Below are positions 26,087 through 35,884 of a stretch of 64,000 bases of DNA, piece after piece. Below the pieces are notes generated by a model, which made no database searches, was not told the origin of the DNA, and saw nothing but the letters and a program-made list of their open reading frames with translations. Position 1 is the stretch's first letter. Each line of letters begins with the position of its first letter. The stretch comes from Lachnospiraceae bacterium (GTDB taxonomy: Bacteria; Bacillota; Clostridia; Lachnospirales; Lachnospiraceae), in assembly GCA_021628825.1 (NCBI GenBank), contig JAJXRY010000002.1, forward strand, positions 1,302,001 to 1,366,000, read 5' to 3'. The position numbers were made by a program, and so were the translations under genes.

Positions 26087-26469
26087 TTTCGGATGCAATT
26101 AAACAGGCTCGAGTACTTGCGAGAAAGGCACAGGAAGCTACATATGACGGAATATGTACAGTGGTTGAATATCAGAAAGTCAAAGACCATAAAACTAAGA
26201 TGACTACGGACAAAGAGGTAGTGATATTGGAAAGGGAGCCTTGCCGCTTATCTTATTCCAATATTAGTGCCGTGGAACAAACAGAATCTGCAGCAAAAAC
26301 AGCTCAGATTACAAAATTATTTTTGTCACCAGATGTACGAATTAAACCAGGTGCAAAAATAGTGGTAACACAGGCCGGTATACAACAAAACTATGAATGT
26401 AGTGGCGTGGCAGCTGTCTATCCAACGCACCAGGAGATTGTACTTAATTTGTCAGAAAGGTATACGTGA
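26077..26469 (+). CDS. Head completion / stopper protein (YqbH/XkdH-like)
   Basis: 130 residues, intact. Beta-rich with ATYDGICTVVEYQKVKDHKT and EREPCRLSYS, resembling XkdH/YqbH stoppers. Placement between connector and gp10-like protein is canonical for PBSX-type phages. Starts inside the previous gene (TGGAAATGA). Confidence 0.6.
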   Translation: MEMISDAIKQARVLARKAQEATYDGICTVVEYQKVKDHKTKMTTDKEVVILEREPCRLSYSNISAVEQTESAAKTAQITKLFLSPDVRIKPGAKIVVTQAGIQQNYECSGVAAVYPTHQEIVLNLSERYT

Positions 26470-26470
26470 C

Positions 26471-26977
26471 ATGGCTTCCTTGGGAAGATTTGATGTAAAA
26501 GGACTTAAAGAATTTCAAACTCAATTGGAAAAAATGCAGGATCCGGATGAATTTGTAGAAGCTTGTGCAAAGGAGCTAGCGGCAAGGCTATTGCGGCTGG
26601 TAATCAAAAGAACCCCCGTCGGTGATTATTCTGGTGCTTCATATACCTGTGCATCGGGTCAGAGTCACAGAGGACAGAAGGTACCTGGGAAAAAAGGCGG
26701 AACATTAAGGAGGGGGTGGACGGCTGGGAAGAGGGCATCAGCGGTAGGATATGCTAATAGTTTAAAAATAAACCATGATGGAAATAACTATGTTATTGAA
26801 ATCATAAATCCGGTCGAATATGCATCTTATGTTGAGTACGGACACAGGACAGCCAATCATTCTAATTGGGTTATGGGTCACTTTATGATGACAATATCAG
26901 AACAGGAATTACAGGACATGGCACCGCGGATTCTGACGCAAAAAATTAAAAAATACTTTGGAGATGTCATGAAATGA
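26471..26977 (+). CDS. HK97 gp10-like protein (XkdI-like)
   Basis: 168 residues from ATG 26471. RFDVKGLKEFQTQLEKMQDP, then KELAARLLRLVIKRTPVGDY (KRTPV is diagnostic of gp10/neck proteins), GTLRRGW and VEYASYVEYGHRT. Joins head and tail. Intact, translationally coupled to the next gene (ATGA). Confidence 0.8.
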   Translation: MASLGRFDVKGLKEFQTQLEKMQDPDEFVEACAKELAARLLRLVIKRTPVGDYSGASYTCASGQSHRGQKVPGKKGGTLRRGWTAGKRASAVGYANSLKINHDGNNYVIEIINPVEYASYVEYGHRTANHSNWVMGHFMMTISEQELQDMAPRILTQKIKKYFGDVMK

Positions 26978-27400
26978 TAAATGAAATTATAGCGGCAATC
27001 AGCGTTGCCCTGAATAAAGAATTTGGGGATGATTATGAAAATCATATGGAAGAAATTAAGCAAGACCTAACGGAGCCTTGCTTTTTTATTGTCTGCCTGA
27101 ATCCTGCAAACAATCTGTTCCTTGGCAGGCGTTATCAATGGACAGGTCAGTTTAGCATTCAGTATTTTCCAAAGTCTCAGGAGGTGCGGCGGGAATGTGC
27201 GGATGTTGCTGAAAGAATGTATGACTGTTTAGAGTACATTACAATGGATGGTGATACAGAACCGATTATGGGCACAAAAAAATGAAACATGAAGTGGTGG
27301 ATGGAGTTTTGAACTTCTTTGTTAATTATGATTATTTTTGTTATTAAAAATGAAAAATGAATTAATGGAAGATGTTCTATTGATAGAAAAAGGCAAGTGA
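26974..27400 (+). CDS. Tail terminator-like protein (XkdJ/DUF6838 type)
   Basis: MINEIIAAISVALNKEFGDD and the central CFFIVCLNPANNLFLGRRYQ match the small tail-terminator proteins after gp10 in Xkd-type phages. Frame breaks near 27283, 27345 and 27357; the corrected C-terminus reads MKHEVVDGVLNFFVNYDYF and the frame ends at 27400, overlapping the next start. About 140 residues. Confidence 0.6.
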
Positions 27401-27591
27401 TAGAGTTGGCGACAACTAAAAAGGTATTGGTCCAACAGGAAAAGGAGTATGAGAAAGTGCAGCTGATGGAAGCTATGGAATTTCAAGGAAAAAGGGATGT
27501 TCTAGATGCCCTGCTTGATGACAACCGTAAATACACTTTGAAGGCTGTACGTGAAAAAATCAATAGTTTTATGAAAGGAAAGGTGAAGTAA
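27397..27591 (+). CDS. Hypothetical phage protein before sheath, 64 aa
   Basis: GTG 27397 overlaps the previous stop; TTG 27403 also possible. Helical and charged (VQLMEAMEFQGKRDVLDALL ... KAVREKINSFMKGKVK). Ends directly at the sheath ATG. Seen in this position in related prophages; role unknown. Confidence 0.5.
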   Translation: MIELATTKKVLVQQEKEYEKVQLMEAMEFQGKRDVLDALLDDNRKYTLKAVREKINSFMKGKVK

Positions 27592-28906
27592 ATGTCTTTA
27601 GGTGGTGGAAATTTTGTTAAACAGGATAAGGTTCTTCCAGGAGCCTATATCAATTATGTCTCAGCGGCATCTGCTACAGCACAGTTATCTGCAAGGGGAG
27701 TAGCCACAATGCCAGTAGAACTTGATTGGGGTGCAAGTGGAAAGATGATTGAAATTTGCGGGGATGACTTTAGAAATGACAGTATGAAAATATTAGGTTA
27801 TTCATACGATGATGATAAGCTAAAAAGCTTAAGGGATGTATTTATTGGTGCTAAGACACTGTTACTATATCGTTTGAATGGCAATGGTGATAAAGCATCC
27901 AATGATTTTGCAACTGCACAGTATGCCGGAACAAGGGGAAATGACATTAAAATTGTAATTCAGTCTGATGTGGATGACGAAGCAAAGTTCAATGTTGTTA
28001 CTTATCTTGGAGCTAATAAGGTAGACCAACAGGTAGTTGGTACCGCAGCAGACTTAATTGATAATGATTATGTTACTTTTAAAAAGGATGCAGAATTGGC
28101 AGTGACAGCAGCTACACCATTAACAGGTGGAACCAATAGCACCGTAGATGGAACCGCTTATCAGGAGTACGCAAATTTAGCAGAAACGTATTCCTTTAAC
28201 ACTATGGGGATTATTTCTACAGATGAAAAAATTAAGAAGATGTTTGTAGCATTATGTAAGAGAATGAGAGATGTAATTGGAATTAAGTTTCAGCTGGTAG
28301 TTTATGATTATCCAGAGGCAGATTACATGGGGGTAATCAGTGTAAAAAATAAGGTGACGGACACAGAGGCTTCTGAGTCATCACTTGTATATTGGGTAAC
28401 TGGAATTCAGGCAGGATGTGAGGTGAATAAGAGTTGCCAAAATAAAAAGGTATGATGGTGAATTTACTGTTGATACGAAGTATACGCAGGCAGAACTAAT
28501 TACCTTAAAAAAAGAACCGGTTGTTTTGTATTACATAATGTAAATTCTGATGTAAGAGTGTTGGATGACATTAACAGTATGGTAACTGTATCTGCAGATT
28601 GCGGAGAGGTTTTCAAAGATAATCAGACAATTCGCGTTATTGATCAGGTAGGTAATGATGATGCTGTTTTTATTCAACACAAAGTATCTTGGTGTTGTAC
28701 CTAATAATGCAGCAGGTAGAGCATCTTTATGGTCCGATTTGGTAAAAATCAGACAGCAGTTGCAGGAAATCGGTGCTATTGAAAACTTTACGGATTCAAG
28801 TGTTACTGTAGCACAGGGAAAAACAAAAAAATCGGTAGTAGTGGATAGCACTATTGAGGTTGTTAATGCAATGGGAATTTTATATATGACCGTTGTGGTA
28901 CAGTAG
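27592..28906 (+). CDS. Tail sheath protein (XkdK-like), frameshifted
   Basis: ATG 27592 with GGAAAGGTG. Begins GGGNFVKQDKVLPGAYINYV and RGVATMPVELDWG, hallmarks of contractile tail sheaths of the XkdK family. Breaks near 28441, 28512 and 28671. The C-terminal domain reads VNSDVRVLDDINSM, DNQTIRVIDQVGND, LGVVPNNAAGRASLW and ends at 28906. About 435 residues. Shows that the phage is a myovirus. Confidence 0.85.
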
Positions 28907-28919
28907 GAGGTTGTGGATA

Positions 28920-29400
28920 ATGAGCAATGATAATGTAAAAATGAAAGCACGGGACACTATTGCAGCAAAGTTGGCAGAGTGTTTTATTACAATCGGTACT
29001 AGACGATATAATTTTATGAACATGATTGACATGGAGGCAAAAGTCGACAAGACAAAAGCCAAAGTACCCCGTTTGGGAGCAATAATGGTAGGTCATAAGT
29101 CCTGTGGAATGGAAGGTACGTTTTCAGGAACAGCACATTACAATCAATCGGTTATGCGCCAGTGCCTTGCAGATTACAAAAATACAGGAGAAGATGTGTA
29201 TTTTGAAATGCAGATTACCAATGACGACCGTACGTCAAGTGCCAAGCGTCAGACAGTTATATTTTTATGATTGCAACACGGATGGCGGAGTGTTGGCAAA
29301 ATTTGATGCAGACGGAGAATACTTGGATGAGGAAATTAAGGGTACATTTGAAGATTTCTCGATTCCAGAATCCTTTACAGAACTTACGGGATTTTTTTAA
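28920..29400 (+). CDS. Tail tube protein (XkdM-like)
   Basis: ATG 28920 after GGAGG. ARDTIAAKLAECFITIGTRR, MIDMEAKVDKTKAKVPRLG and the MVGHKSCGMEGTFSGTAHYN segment are typical XkdM/tail core. A T-run indel near 29263 shifts the frame; the end reads GTFEDFSIPESFTELTGFF. About 159 residues. Forms the inner tube within the sheath. Confidence 0.82.
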
Positions 29401-29412
29401 CAAATTAGATGG

Positions 29413-29467
29413 ATGACAGCATTCCCCCTTTTTGATGTATAATTAAATATACAAAAAGGGGGAATGC
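29413..29467 (+). promoter_or_regulatory. Perfect 16-bp hairpin with promoter in its loop
   Basis: GCATTCCCCCTTTTTG (29419-29434) and CAAAAAGGGGGAATGC (29452-29467) are perfect inverted repeats around a 17-nt AT-rich loop. The loop contains TATAAT (29438-29443); ATGACA (29413-29418) could be the -35 (spacer 19). The right arm contains the GGGGGAA ribosome site of the gene at 29470. Transcripts starting from the loop promoter would lack the left arm and leave the site free; read-through from the tail operon would hide it. Confidence 0.6.
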
Positions 29468-29469
29468 TT

Positions 29470-29981
29470 ATGGAATTAGTTGTAATTGTTTTTTTAATAG
29501 GAGTAGTCATTTTTTTCACTTTATATGTATAAAAACATCTCAAGTTCAAAGTGGAAAAAAACGACTAAATCATGTAAGGAAAAAAAGTGTTTTTGGGGAT
29601 TAGTACATGTTAAAGGACTAAATGCAGAGGAAAAAAAGTCCATGCGTTGTAACTGTGGACTCGCAGGGGGTAACTATTGCTTGTCAATCAAAAGAGTACC
29701 GTTTGCCAATACAAAGGATTTTTGTATGCTGAATGTTTGACAGATGTGGAAAAATATCCAATATTTAAAAGAGTAGTGTAGCAAAGGGGATGATTGGAGC
29801 TGCATTATTTGGAGTAGGTGGAGCTGTTATAGGTTCCGCACCAAAGACAAAGGTAAGGAAACAGATTACAAGTCATGCAATTATTGGATATAGGGATTCG
29901 AGTGGTAAAGAAAGAGTGATAATACTTAAAGATGCAGCCCCCAATCGTATGGATGCATCAAACTTAGTTTTTTTGAACTAA
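29470..29981 (+). CDS. Cargo (moron) membrane protein with glycine-zipper segment
   Basis: ATG 29470, MELVVIVFLIGVVIFFTLYV, an N-terminal membrane helix. Several frame breaks follow. Recoverable pieces are VKGLNAEEKKSM, LTDVEKYPIFKRVV and the intact C-terminus AKGMIGAALFGVGGAVIGSA...HAIIGYRDSSGKERVIIL. The Gly-rich segment followed by a beta-rich tail resembles small membrane-associated proteins in Firmicutes. It interrupts the tail operon with its own promoter and terminator, so it is a lysogenic-conversion candidate. Reconstructed length about 165 residues. Confidence 0.5.
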
Positions 29982-30035
29982 ATGCCATAGTACCAAAAAC
30001 AGATAGAAAAAAATTACATTATAACGTATTATAAG

Positions 30036-30066
30036 GAGAACTTAGAAATAAGTTCTCTTTTTATTT
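30036..30066 (+). terminator. Rho-independent terminator of the cargo gene
   Basis: Perfect GAGAACTTA-gaaa-TAAGTTCTC stem followed by TTTTTTATTT, directly before the tail chaperone gene. Confidence 0.85.
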
Positions 30067-30088
30067 GAGAAAGAGAGGAATAAGAGGG

Positions 30089-30520
30089 ATGTCCAAATTT
30101 AGTAGATTTATGAAAACAAATAAGGTTGTGAAAGTTAATGAAAAATATGCTCCGACTACATCATTGCTGGATGATAATGGTTGCCCTTTGGAATGGGAAT
30201 TCCGACATATTACGTCAAAAGAAAATGATACGTTGAGAGAGTCATGTACATCCGAGGTACAGATTACTGGAAAACCAAATCTGTTTAGACCAAAGATGGA
30301 TACGGCTGCCTATGTGGCAAAGATGATTGTTCAATCAACGGTATGCCCGGATTTGTATGATAAAGAATTACAGGATTCATATGGTGTAATGACACCAGAA
30401 GAATTGTTGTACGCTATGGTTGATGATCCGGGAGAATATCAGGATTTAGTTGTTTGGATGCAGAATTTCCAGGGATTCAACAAATCCTTTGCTGATAAGG
30501 TAGATGAAGCAAAAAACTAA
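30089..30520 (+). CDS. Tail assembly chaperone, short form (XkdN-like)
   Basis: 143 residues from ATG 30089 (MSKFSRFMKTNKVVKVNEKY). LDDNGCPLEWEFRHITSKEN and the helical VMTPEELLYAMVDDPGEYQDL fit XkdN tail assembly chaperones, which coat the tape measure. The gene ends in GCA AAA AAC TAA, where a -1 shift continues into the downstream reading frame. Confidence 0.8.
   Translation: MSKFSRFMKTNKVVKVNEKYAPTTSLLDDNGCPLEWEFRHITSKENDTLRESCTSEVQITGKPNLFRPKMDTAAYVAKMIVQSTVCPDLYDKELQDSYGVMTPEELLYAMVDDPGEYQDLVVWMQNFQGFNKSFADKVDEAKN
30511..30517 (+). promoter_or_regulatory. A AAA AAC slippery site for -1 frameshifting
   Basis: The heptamer is in the correct zero-frame phase (X XXY YYZ), immediately before the TAA of the chaperone. 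In the -1 frame translation continues LIDEGDWEANYAHYALQ. This is the standard gpG/gpGT-type arrangement in tailed phages. Confidence 0.65.
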
Positions 30521-30748
30521 TTGATGAAGGGGATTGGGAAGCAAATTATGCCCATTATGCCCTTCAAAAGTTACATATTTTGCCTTCTGTTTTTGAGTTT
30601 AGATGATGAAGATAAAGCGTTTGTAATAGCATCAATAAAATCAAAGATAGAAAGCGATAAAGAGGAACGTAGAAAAAAATTGAGCGAACGGCGAAATGCA
30701 GGTGATAGAAAAATGGGTAAAAATCGAAACAGGGATTATATTACATGA
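30517..30748 (+). CDS. Tail assembly chaperone, frameshift extension
   Basis: Reached by -1 slippage at 30511-30517. It reads LIDEGDWEANYAHYALQKLH, then, past one T-run indel near 30590-30594, LSLDDEDKAFVIASIKSKI and a basic tail ending at 30748. The small helical extension with YAHYALQKLHI resembles the T domain that contacts the tape measure. It has no ribosome site of its own. Confidence 0.65.
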
Positions 30749-33332
30749 CAATTTTTACAAATGTTATTTATGGCATCATCAGTTCTGTAAATCTTGCTGT
30801 TTCTGCCGTATATGATATGCAACAAGCCATGAATACAGATGTTGACATGGCAGCATCTTTGGATGGAGCTAGAGAGGATATAAACCAAGCAACTGTGGCA
30901 CTATATGAGTTGGAAAATGCGGCACTTGCATTAGATGGCACCAAAATTGGAGTACAACTTTCTATTCCTCAGAATGAAAAGTTGCCAGAGATTCCATCAA
31001 CGACTACTGTTCCAGTAGAGTGGAAAAAGTAATAGTCTTGAAGTTTTTTTACTGGAACGGGGATTGAACGATTTCAACAAGAGGTTCAAAGTGCCAATAG
31101 TTTGCTTGCAGAATTGAATCAGACACAAATTGAGATTATACAGACCGCAAATAGTATGGACTTACTTCCGGATGATGCTTTGCAGGATATAAATACACTT
31201 GGTCAGAGAATACAGGATATTCAACAGAGAATTCATACAATAGAAAACAATCCATTGGATATTGGAACGGATGTGGCAAATGCAGAATTGGAGAAGCTTA
31301 GAGGGCAATTAGCAACGGCTGTAAGTGAACAACAACGGTTGAATCAGGCTATGCAGAGCATGGACATTGGTGATATCAATAGTGCATATTTGCAATTGTC
31401 AGGTACAATCGGGAACACAGAACGGTATATTCGTGATAATACGGATGCACAGGAAAGATTTAATCAAGAGCTCAAGGAGGGGGTATCACAAGCAGATGGC
31501 CTTACAAATAAGATTAAGGGTATGGTCGCTGCTTATGTCAGCATTCAAAGTGTCGGAAAAATCCTAAAAGCATCGGATGATTTGATTTCTACTACAGCAC
31601 GACTTGAACTTATGAATGATGGGTTACAAAGTACACAAGAACTTGTAAACATGACATATGCTGCAGCACAGGATGCTAGGGGTTCATTTGCAGATATGGC
31701 AGGTGTGGTGGCAAGATTTGGAAACAACGCAAAAGATGCCTTTGGAGGTTCGGCCGAGGTTGTTGCTTTTGCAAACCTGGTACAAAAAAACAGATGACTA
31801 TTGCAGGAGCTAGTACACAAGAGGCATCCAATGCAATGTTGCAATTATCGCAGGCTTTGGGTTCTGGTGTGCTTCGTGGAGATGAGTTAAATAGTATCTT
31901 TGAGCAGGCACCTAATTTAATTCAAAATATAGCAGATTATTTGCAAGTGCCAATTGGTGAAATTCGTGAAATGGCATCAAAAGGTGAGTTGTCGGCAAAT
32001 GTTGTTAAAGCGGCAATTTTTCGCAGCTAGTGATGATATTAATGCGAAGTTCGAGGCTATGCCAATGACATGGGCACAGTTATGGCAATCTTTTCAAAAT
32101 ACTGCCTTGATGGCATTTCAGCCTGTTCTGCAGCGTTTAAATGAGTTTGCAAATAGTACAGCTACACAGGAGTTTATAGCGAATGCTGTTCAGGCAATGT
32201 CTAAATTGGCGAGGGTTGCATTGATTGTATTGAACATATTTGTTGCTATTGCAAATGTAGTAGCAGGAGCATGGCCTATTATTAGTCCTATCATATATGG
32301 CATTGTGGGAGCAATGCTCGCTTATAATGCAGTAGTTGCGATTCACAATAAATTACAACTTTTAGCAGCTCTTGCAACTTCAATACATAAGGCATCATTA
32401 ATGTTGCATAGTAAAGCGACTTTTGCAGCGACCGTTTCGCAGTATGGTTTTAATGCAGCTTTATTAGCTTGCCCTATTACATTGATTGTCTTGGCAATAG
32501 TTATACTTATAGCCACCTTATTTGCACTTTGTAATTGGATTGCAAAAGACTACAGATGTGGCAGAGTCTGGAATTGGTGTTGTGACCGGAGCATTGGCTG
32601 TAGGTGCGGCATTTATAGGTAATTTGCTTATTTCTGCAATTAATTTAATCATATATAATTTTTGTGAGGCTTTGGAACTTCGTTGCTATGTTTGCAAATT
32701 TCTTTGCAAATGTTTTTTTACAGACCCAATCGGGGCAGCTGCACGGCTGTTTTTTGATTTCATTGACATGGCACTTGCTGGATTACAGGCATTGGCATCA
32801 GTGATAGATACGCTATTTAATACGAGCCTGGCAGATGCTGTATCTGGCTGGCGTACAAATCTTGATAGTTGGGTGACGGGGAAATTTGGTGAAGGAAAAG
32901 GTGGTCATGGAGCAAAAAGAATGCGGAAGACTACTATTTTGACAGAATCAACTATGGCGATGCATGGGACAAAGGGAAGTGAACTTGGAGATGGTCTTGC
33001 AAAATCTATTAATGGATTGACCGGAACAGAAATTCCCAATGTAGAAGATTATACTTCAATGTTTGCAGACATGGGTGACAATATTGAGGGAATATATGAT
33101 GACACAGGTTCTATTTCAGATTCTATGGAGATATCAGAAGAGGACCTTAAGTATCTCAGGGATATTGCAGAAAGAGAATCCATTGACCGTTATACAACAG
33201 CAAGCGTAAAAGATTGAACAGGTAAATCACAATAATATTTCATCAGGAATGGACTTAGATGGTTTGTTAACCGGTTTGGGAGATGCGATGGGCGAAGCAG
33301 TAGAAATTGTAACGGAAGGAGCACATGCGTAA
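30745..33332 (+). CDS. Tail tape measure protein, frameshifted
   Basis: ATG 30745 overlapping the chaperone extension; about 855 residues after correcting breaks near 31030, 31787, 32025, 32546, 32660, 32700, 32900 and 33212. An N-terminal coiled coil (LNQTQIEIIQTANSMD, QQRLNQAMQSMD) is followed by the tape-measure domain (TTARLELMNDGLQSTQELVN, MAGVVARFGNNAKDAF, RGDELNSIFEQAPNLIQNI). Hydrophobic segments follow (ALIVLNIFVAIANVVAGAWP; ITLIVLAIVILIATLFALCN). The C-terminus ends EAVEIVTEGAHA. Sets tail length. Confidence 0.82.
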
Positions 33333-34036
33333 ATGGGAAAAGGATATGATTTTTATTTAGGACAGTGCTTACTTCCGGTCACCCCGGAAAAAAATTGGAT
33401 ATTCGTATAAATAATAAGAATAATACGGTTAGCCTGATAAATGAGGGTGAAATCAATATTTTAAAAACAGCTGGACTGACGGATATAGAATTTGAATGTG
33501 ATATACCACAGGTGGCAAGACCAACAGCGGTATATGCTTCAGGTTTTATTGGGGCATCATATTTTTTGGAATACTTTGAAAAGTTGAAAATAGGTAAGAC
33601 GCCGTTTCAGTTTATTGTATGTAGAAAATTGCCTAATGGAAAACCGTTGTTTAACACAAATATCAAGGTTACAATGGAAGATTATCGTATTACAGAAAGT
33701 GCCGGGAATGGTTTTGATGTGACAGTTAAGATTCGAATGAAGCAGTACCGAAATTATGGAACAAAAAGTATTGCAGTACAAGGAACTGTAACTACCGGTG
33801 GGAGCACCGCAACGTATACAGCTAATGTTGAACCGACTAGGTCCCGGGAGAGTGCACCTAATACAAAAAAGAACAGAAACTATACGGTACGAAAAAATGA
33901 AAGCTTATTCAACATTGCTAAGGAACAATATGGTGATGGGGGAAAGTTTGCTATGCTATATAATGCAAACAAAGATAAGATAACGGACCCAACAAATATT
34001 AAACCGGGAACAGTATTAGTTTTGCCGGCAATATAG
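33333..34036 (+). CDS. LysM baseplate/tail protein (XkdP-like)
   Basis: ATG 33333 directly after the tape measure stop (MGKGYDFYLGQCLLPVTPEK), one A-run break near 33390. About 234 residues; the C-terminal LysM repeat (NYTVRKNESLFNIAKEQYGD ... NIKPGTVLVLP) binds peptidoglycan. Same order as B. subtilis PBSX xkdO-xkdP. Probably couples baseplate and cell wall during injection. Confidence 0.8.
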
Positions 34037-34044
34037 GAGAAATT

Positions 34045-35029
34045 ATGTCAGTAGACTTATACATTGCAAGTCAGAATCAGGAAAAATTGTATATTCCTTG
34101 TATTGAGGAAGGGGTTGAGTGGTATACAGAACGTCGGGGAATGCCAGGTAAACTTACCTTCAAAGTGGTAAAGACAGATGGTATTGAATTTGCAGAGGGT
34201 AGTCCTGTTAGAATGCAACAAAATGGCGAGGATATCTTTTTTGGATTTATATTCAAACAGCAACGTAATAAGGAGCAGATTGTTACTATTACGGCATATG
34301 ATCAGTTACGTTATCTGAAAAATAAGGATACCAAAGTCTATGAAAATATGACAGCGGACCAAGTTATTGCTATGTTGGCAGCAGATTATGGATTGCAAAT
34401 TGGAACATTAGAACAGACAGGATATGTAATTGAAGAAAGAATAGAAAAAGATAAATCTCTTTTTGAAATGATTGAGAATGCACTTGACCTTACGCTTACG
34501 AATACGAAAGAGATGTATGTGTTATATGATGATTGTGGCAGGCTTACTTTAAAGAGCCTGCCATCTATGTATGTAAGAAATGATTCCGGAAATTATTTGA
34601 TGATTGATGAAGAAACCGGGGAGAATTACGAATACACCTCAAGCATTGATGATAGCACATATAACAAAAATTAAATTGACTTATGAGAACGAAGAGGCTG
34701 GAAAGCGAGAAGTCTATATCGCGCAGGATGGTGCACATATCAATGAGTGGGGAACACTTCAATATTATGGAACCTTATCTGAAGGTGAGGATGGAGCAGC
34801 AAAAGCAGATGCATTGCTATCATTGTATAACCACAAGACTAGAAATTTAAGGTTGACAAAAGTGTTTGGTGACAATCGGGTAAGAGCAGGTTCCATGCTT
34901 GTTGTTAATCTGAATTTGGGAGATGTTTCCCTGCAAAACTTTATGTTGGTAGAAACATGTAAACATACATATAAGGAAAATGAACATTGGATGGACATTA
35001 CTTTGCGGGGAGGTGAATTTATTGCTTAA
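34045..35029 (+). CDS. Baseplate hub protein (XkdQ / gpD-like)
   Basis: ATG 34045. VDLYIASQNQEKLYIPCIEE, RRGMPGKLTFKVVK and GEDIFFGFIFKQQRNKEQI give the split-barrel start of XkdQ/late-control D hubs. An A-run break near 34668 separates the second half (KLTYENEEAGKREVYIAQDG ... HWMDITLRGGEFIA). About 327 residues. Confidence 0.8.
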
Positions 35030-35483
35030 TGCTACAGAATTGGTAAAAACAATACAAAAAATAGCAGTAGAGGCAGTTAAGGCATCTAATCCAGTACACA
35101 TATGTTATGGCGAAGTGGTCAGCATAAATCCATTAAGTATAGCCGTTGACCAGAAAATGATACTTGGTAGTAAGCAGTTGGTATTGACAAGAAATGTAAC
35201 TGATTATGATACAGAAGTTACTGTGGATTGGAATACAGAAACAATGAAAGTAACACACGGGCATGCTATATCCGGACAAAATGACTATAGTGGGGAACCT
35301 GTACATAGTCATTTGTGGAATGGAATATTAACAAGTACCACAACTTCACATGAACACAAAATTATTGGACGTAAAAAGATAAGGATACATAATGCATTGA
35401 AAGTAGGTAACAAGGTCATTTTGTTGGGACAACAAGGTGGTCAGAGATATATTGTGCTAGATAGGATAGGAGAAATGTCATGA
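35022..35483 (+). CDS. Baseplate protein, DUF2577/XkdR-like
   Basis: TTG 35022 with GGGGAGGTG; 153 residues, intact. LLNATELVKTIQKIAVEAVK, VHICYGEVVSINPLSIAVDQ and a C-terminal KVGNKVILLGQQGGQRYIVL OB-fold-like strand set. The His-rich middle (VHSHLWNG, SHEHK) is common here and may bind metal. Overlaps both neighbours. Confidence 0.75.
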   Translation: MLNATELVKTIQKIAVEAVKASNPVHICYGEVVSINPLSIAVDQKMILGSKQLVLTRNVTDYDTEVTVDWNTETMKVTHGHAISGQNDYSGEPVHSHLWNGILTSTTTSHEHKIIGRKKIRIHNALKVGNKVILLGQQGGQRYIVLDRIGEMS

Positions 35484-35884
35484 TACCATCTGCAAGCGGT
35501 TTTTTGAAGCATGATTTTGAAGTTAAAGAGCAACCGAGTCGGGTTTACAAAATGGATTTACAGGGCACTTCTGTGAGAGGGTTTTGTGATGAAATGGCTG
35601 CTATGAAACAAATGGTATATCGTATTCTGAATACGGAGAGATATAAATATATTATTTATTCTTGGAATTATGGTATAGAAACCATTGATTTGTACGGAAA
35701 GCCAATTACATATGTGTGTCCTGAACTAGAGCGTAGAATCCGAGAGGCATTAATTGTAGACACTCGAGTTACTGATGTGAGTGATTTTCAACATGACACA
35801 ACCCAAAAAGGCATTGTTCATACAAAATTTGTAGTACATACCATATTTGGAGATATAGAAGCAGGAAAGAGGGTGAATATTTAA
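35480..35884 (+). CDS. Baseplate wedge protein, DUF2634/XkdS-like
   Basis: 134 residues, intact. RGFCDEMAAMKQMVYRILNT then YKYIIYSWNYGIETIDLYGK is the gp25-like core of DUF2634. ATG overlaps previous stop (ATGA) and its stop overlaps the baseplate J start. Confidence 0.82.
   Translation: MIPSASGFLKHDFEVKEQPSRVYKMDLQGTSVRGFCDEMAAMKQMVYRILNTERYKYIIYSWNYGIETIDLYGKPITYVCPELERRIREALIVDTRVTDVSDFQHDTTQKGIVHTKFVVHTIFGDIEAGKRVNI

Noticed and set aside
30065..30088. Upstream start for the tail chaperone
   Set aside because: The earlier start lies in the terminator tail of the cargo gene and lacks a ribosome site; ATG 30089 follows AAGAGGG.
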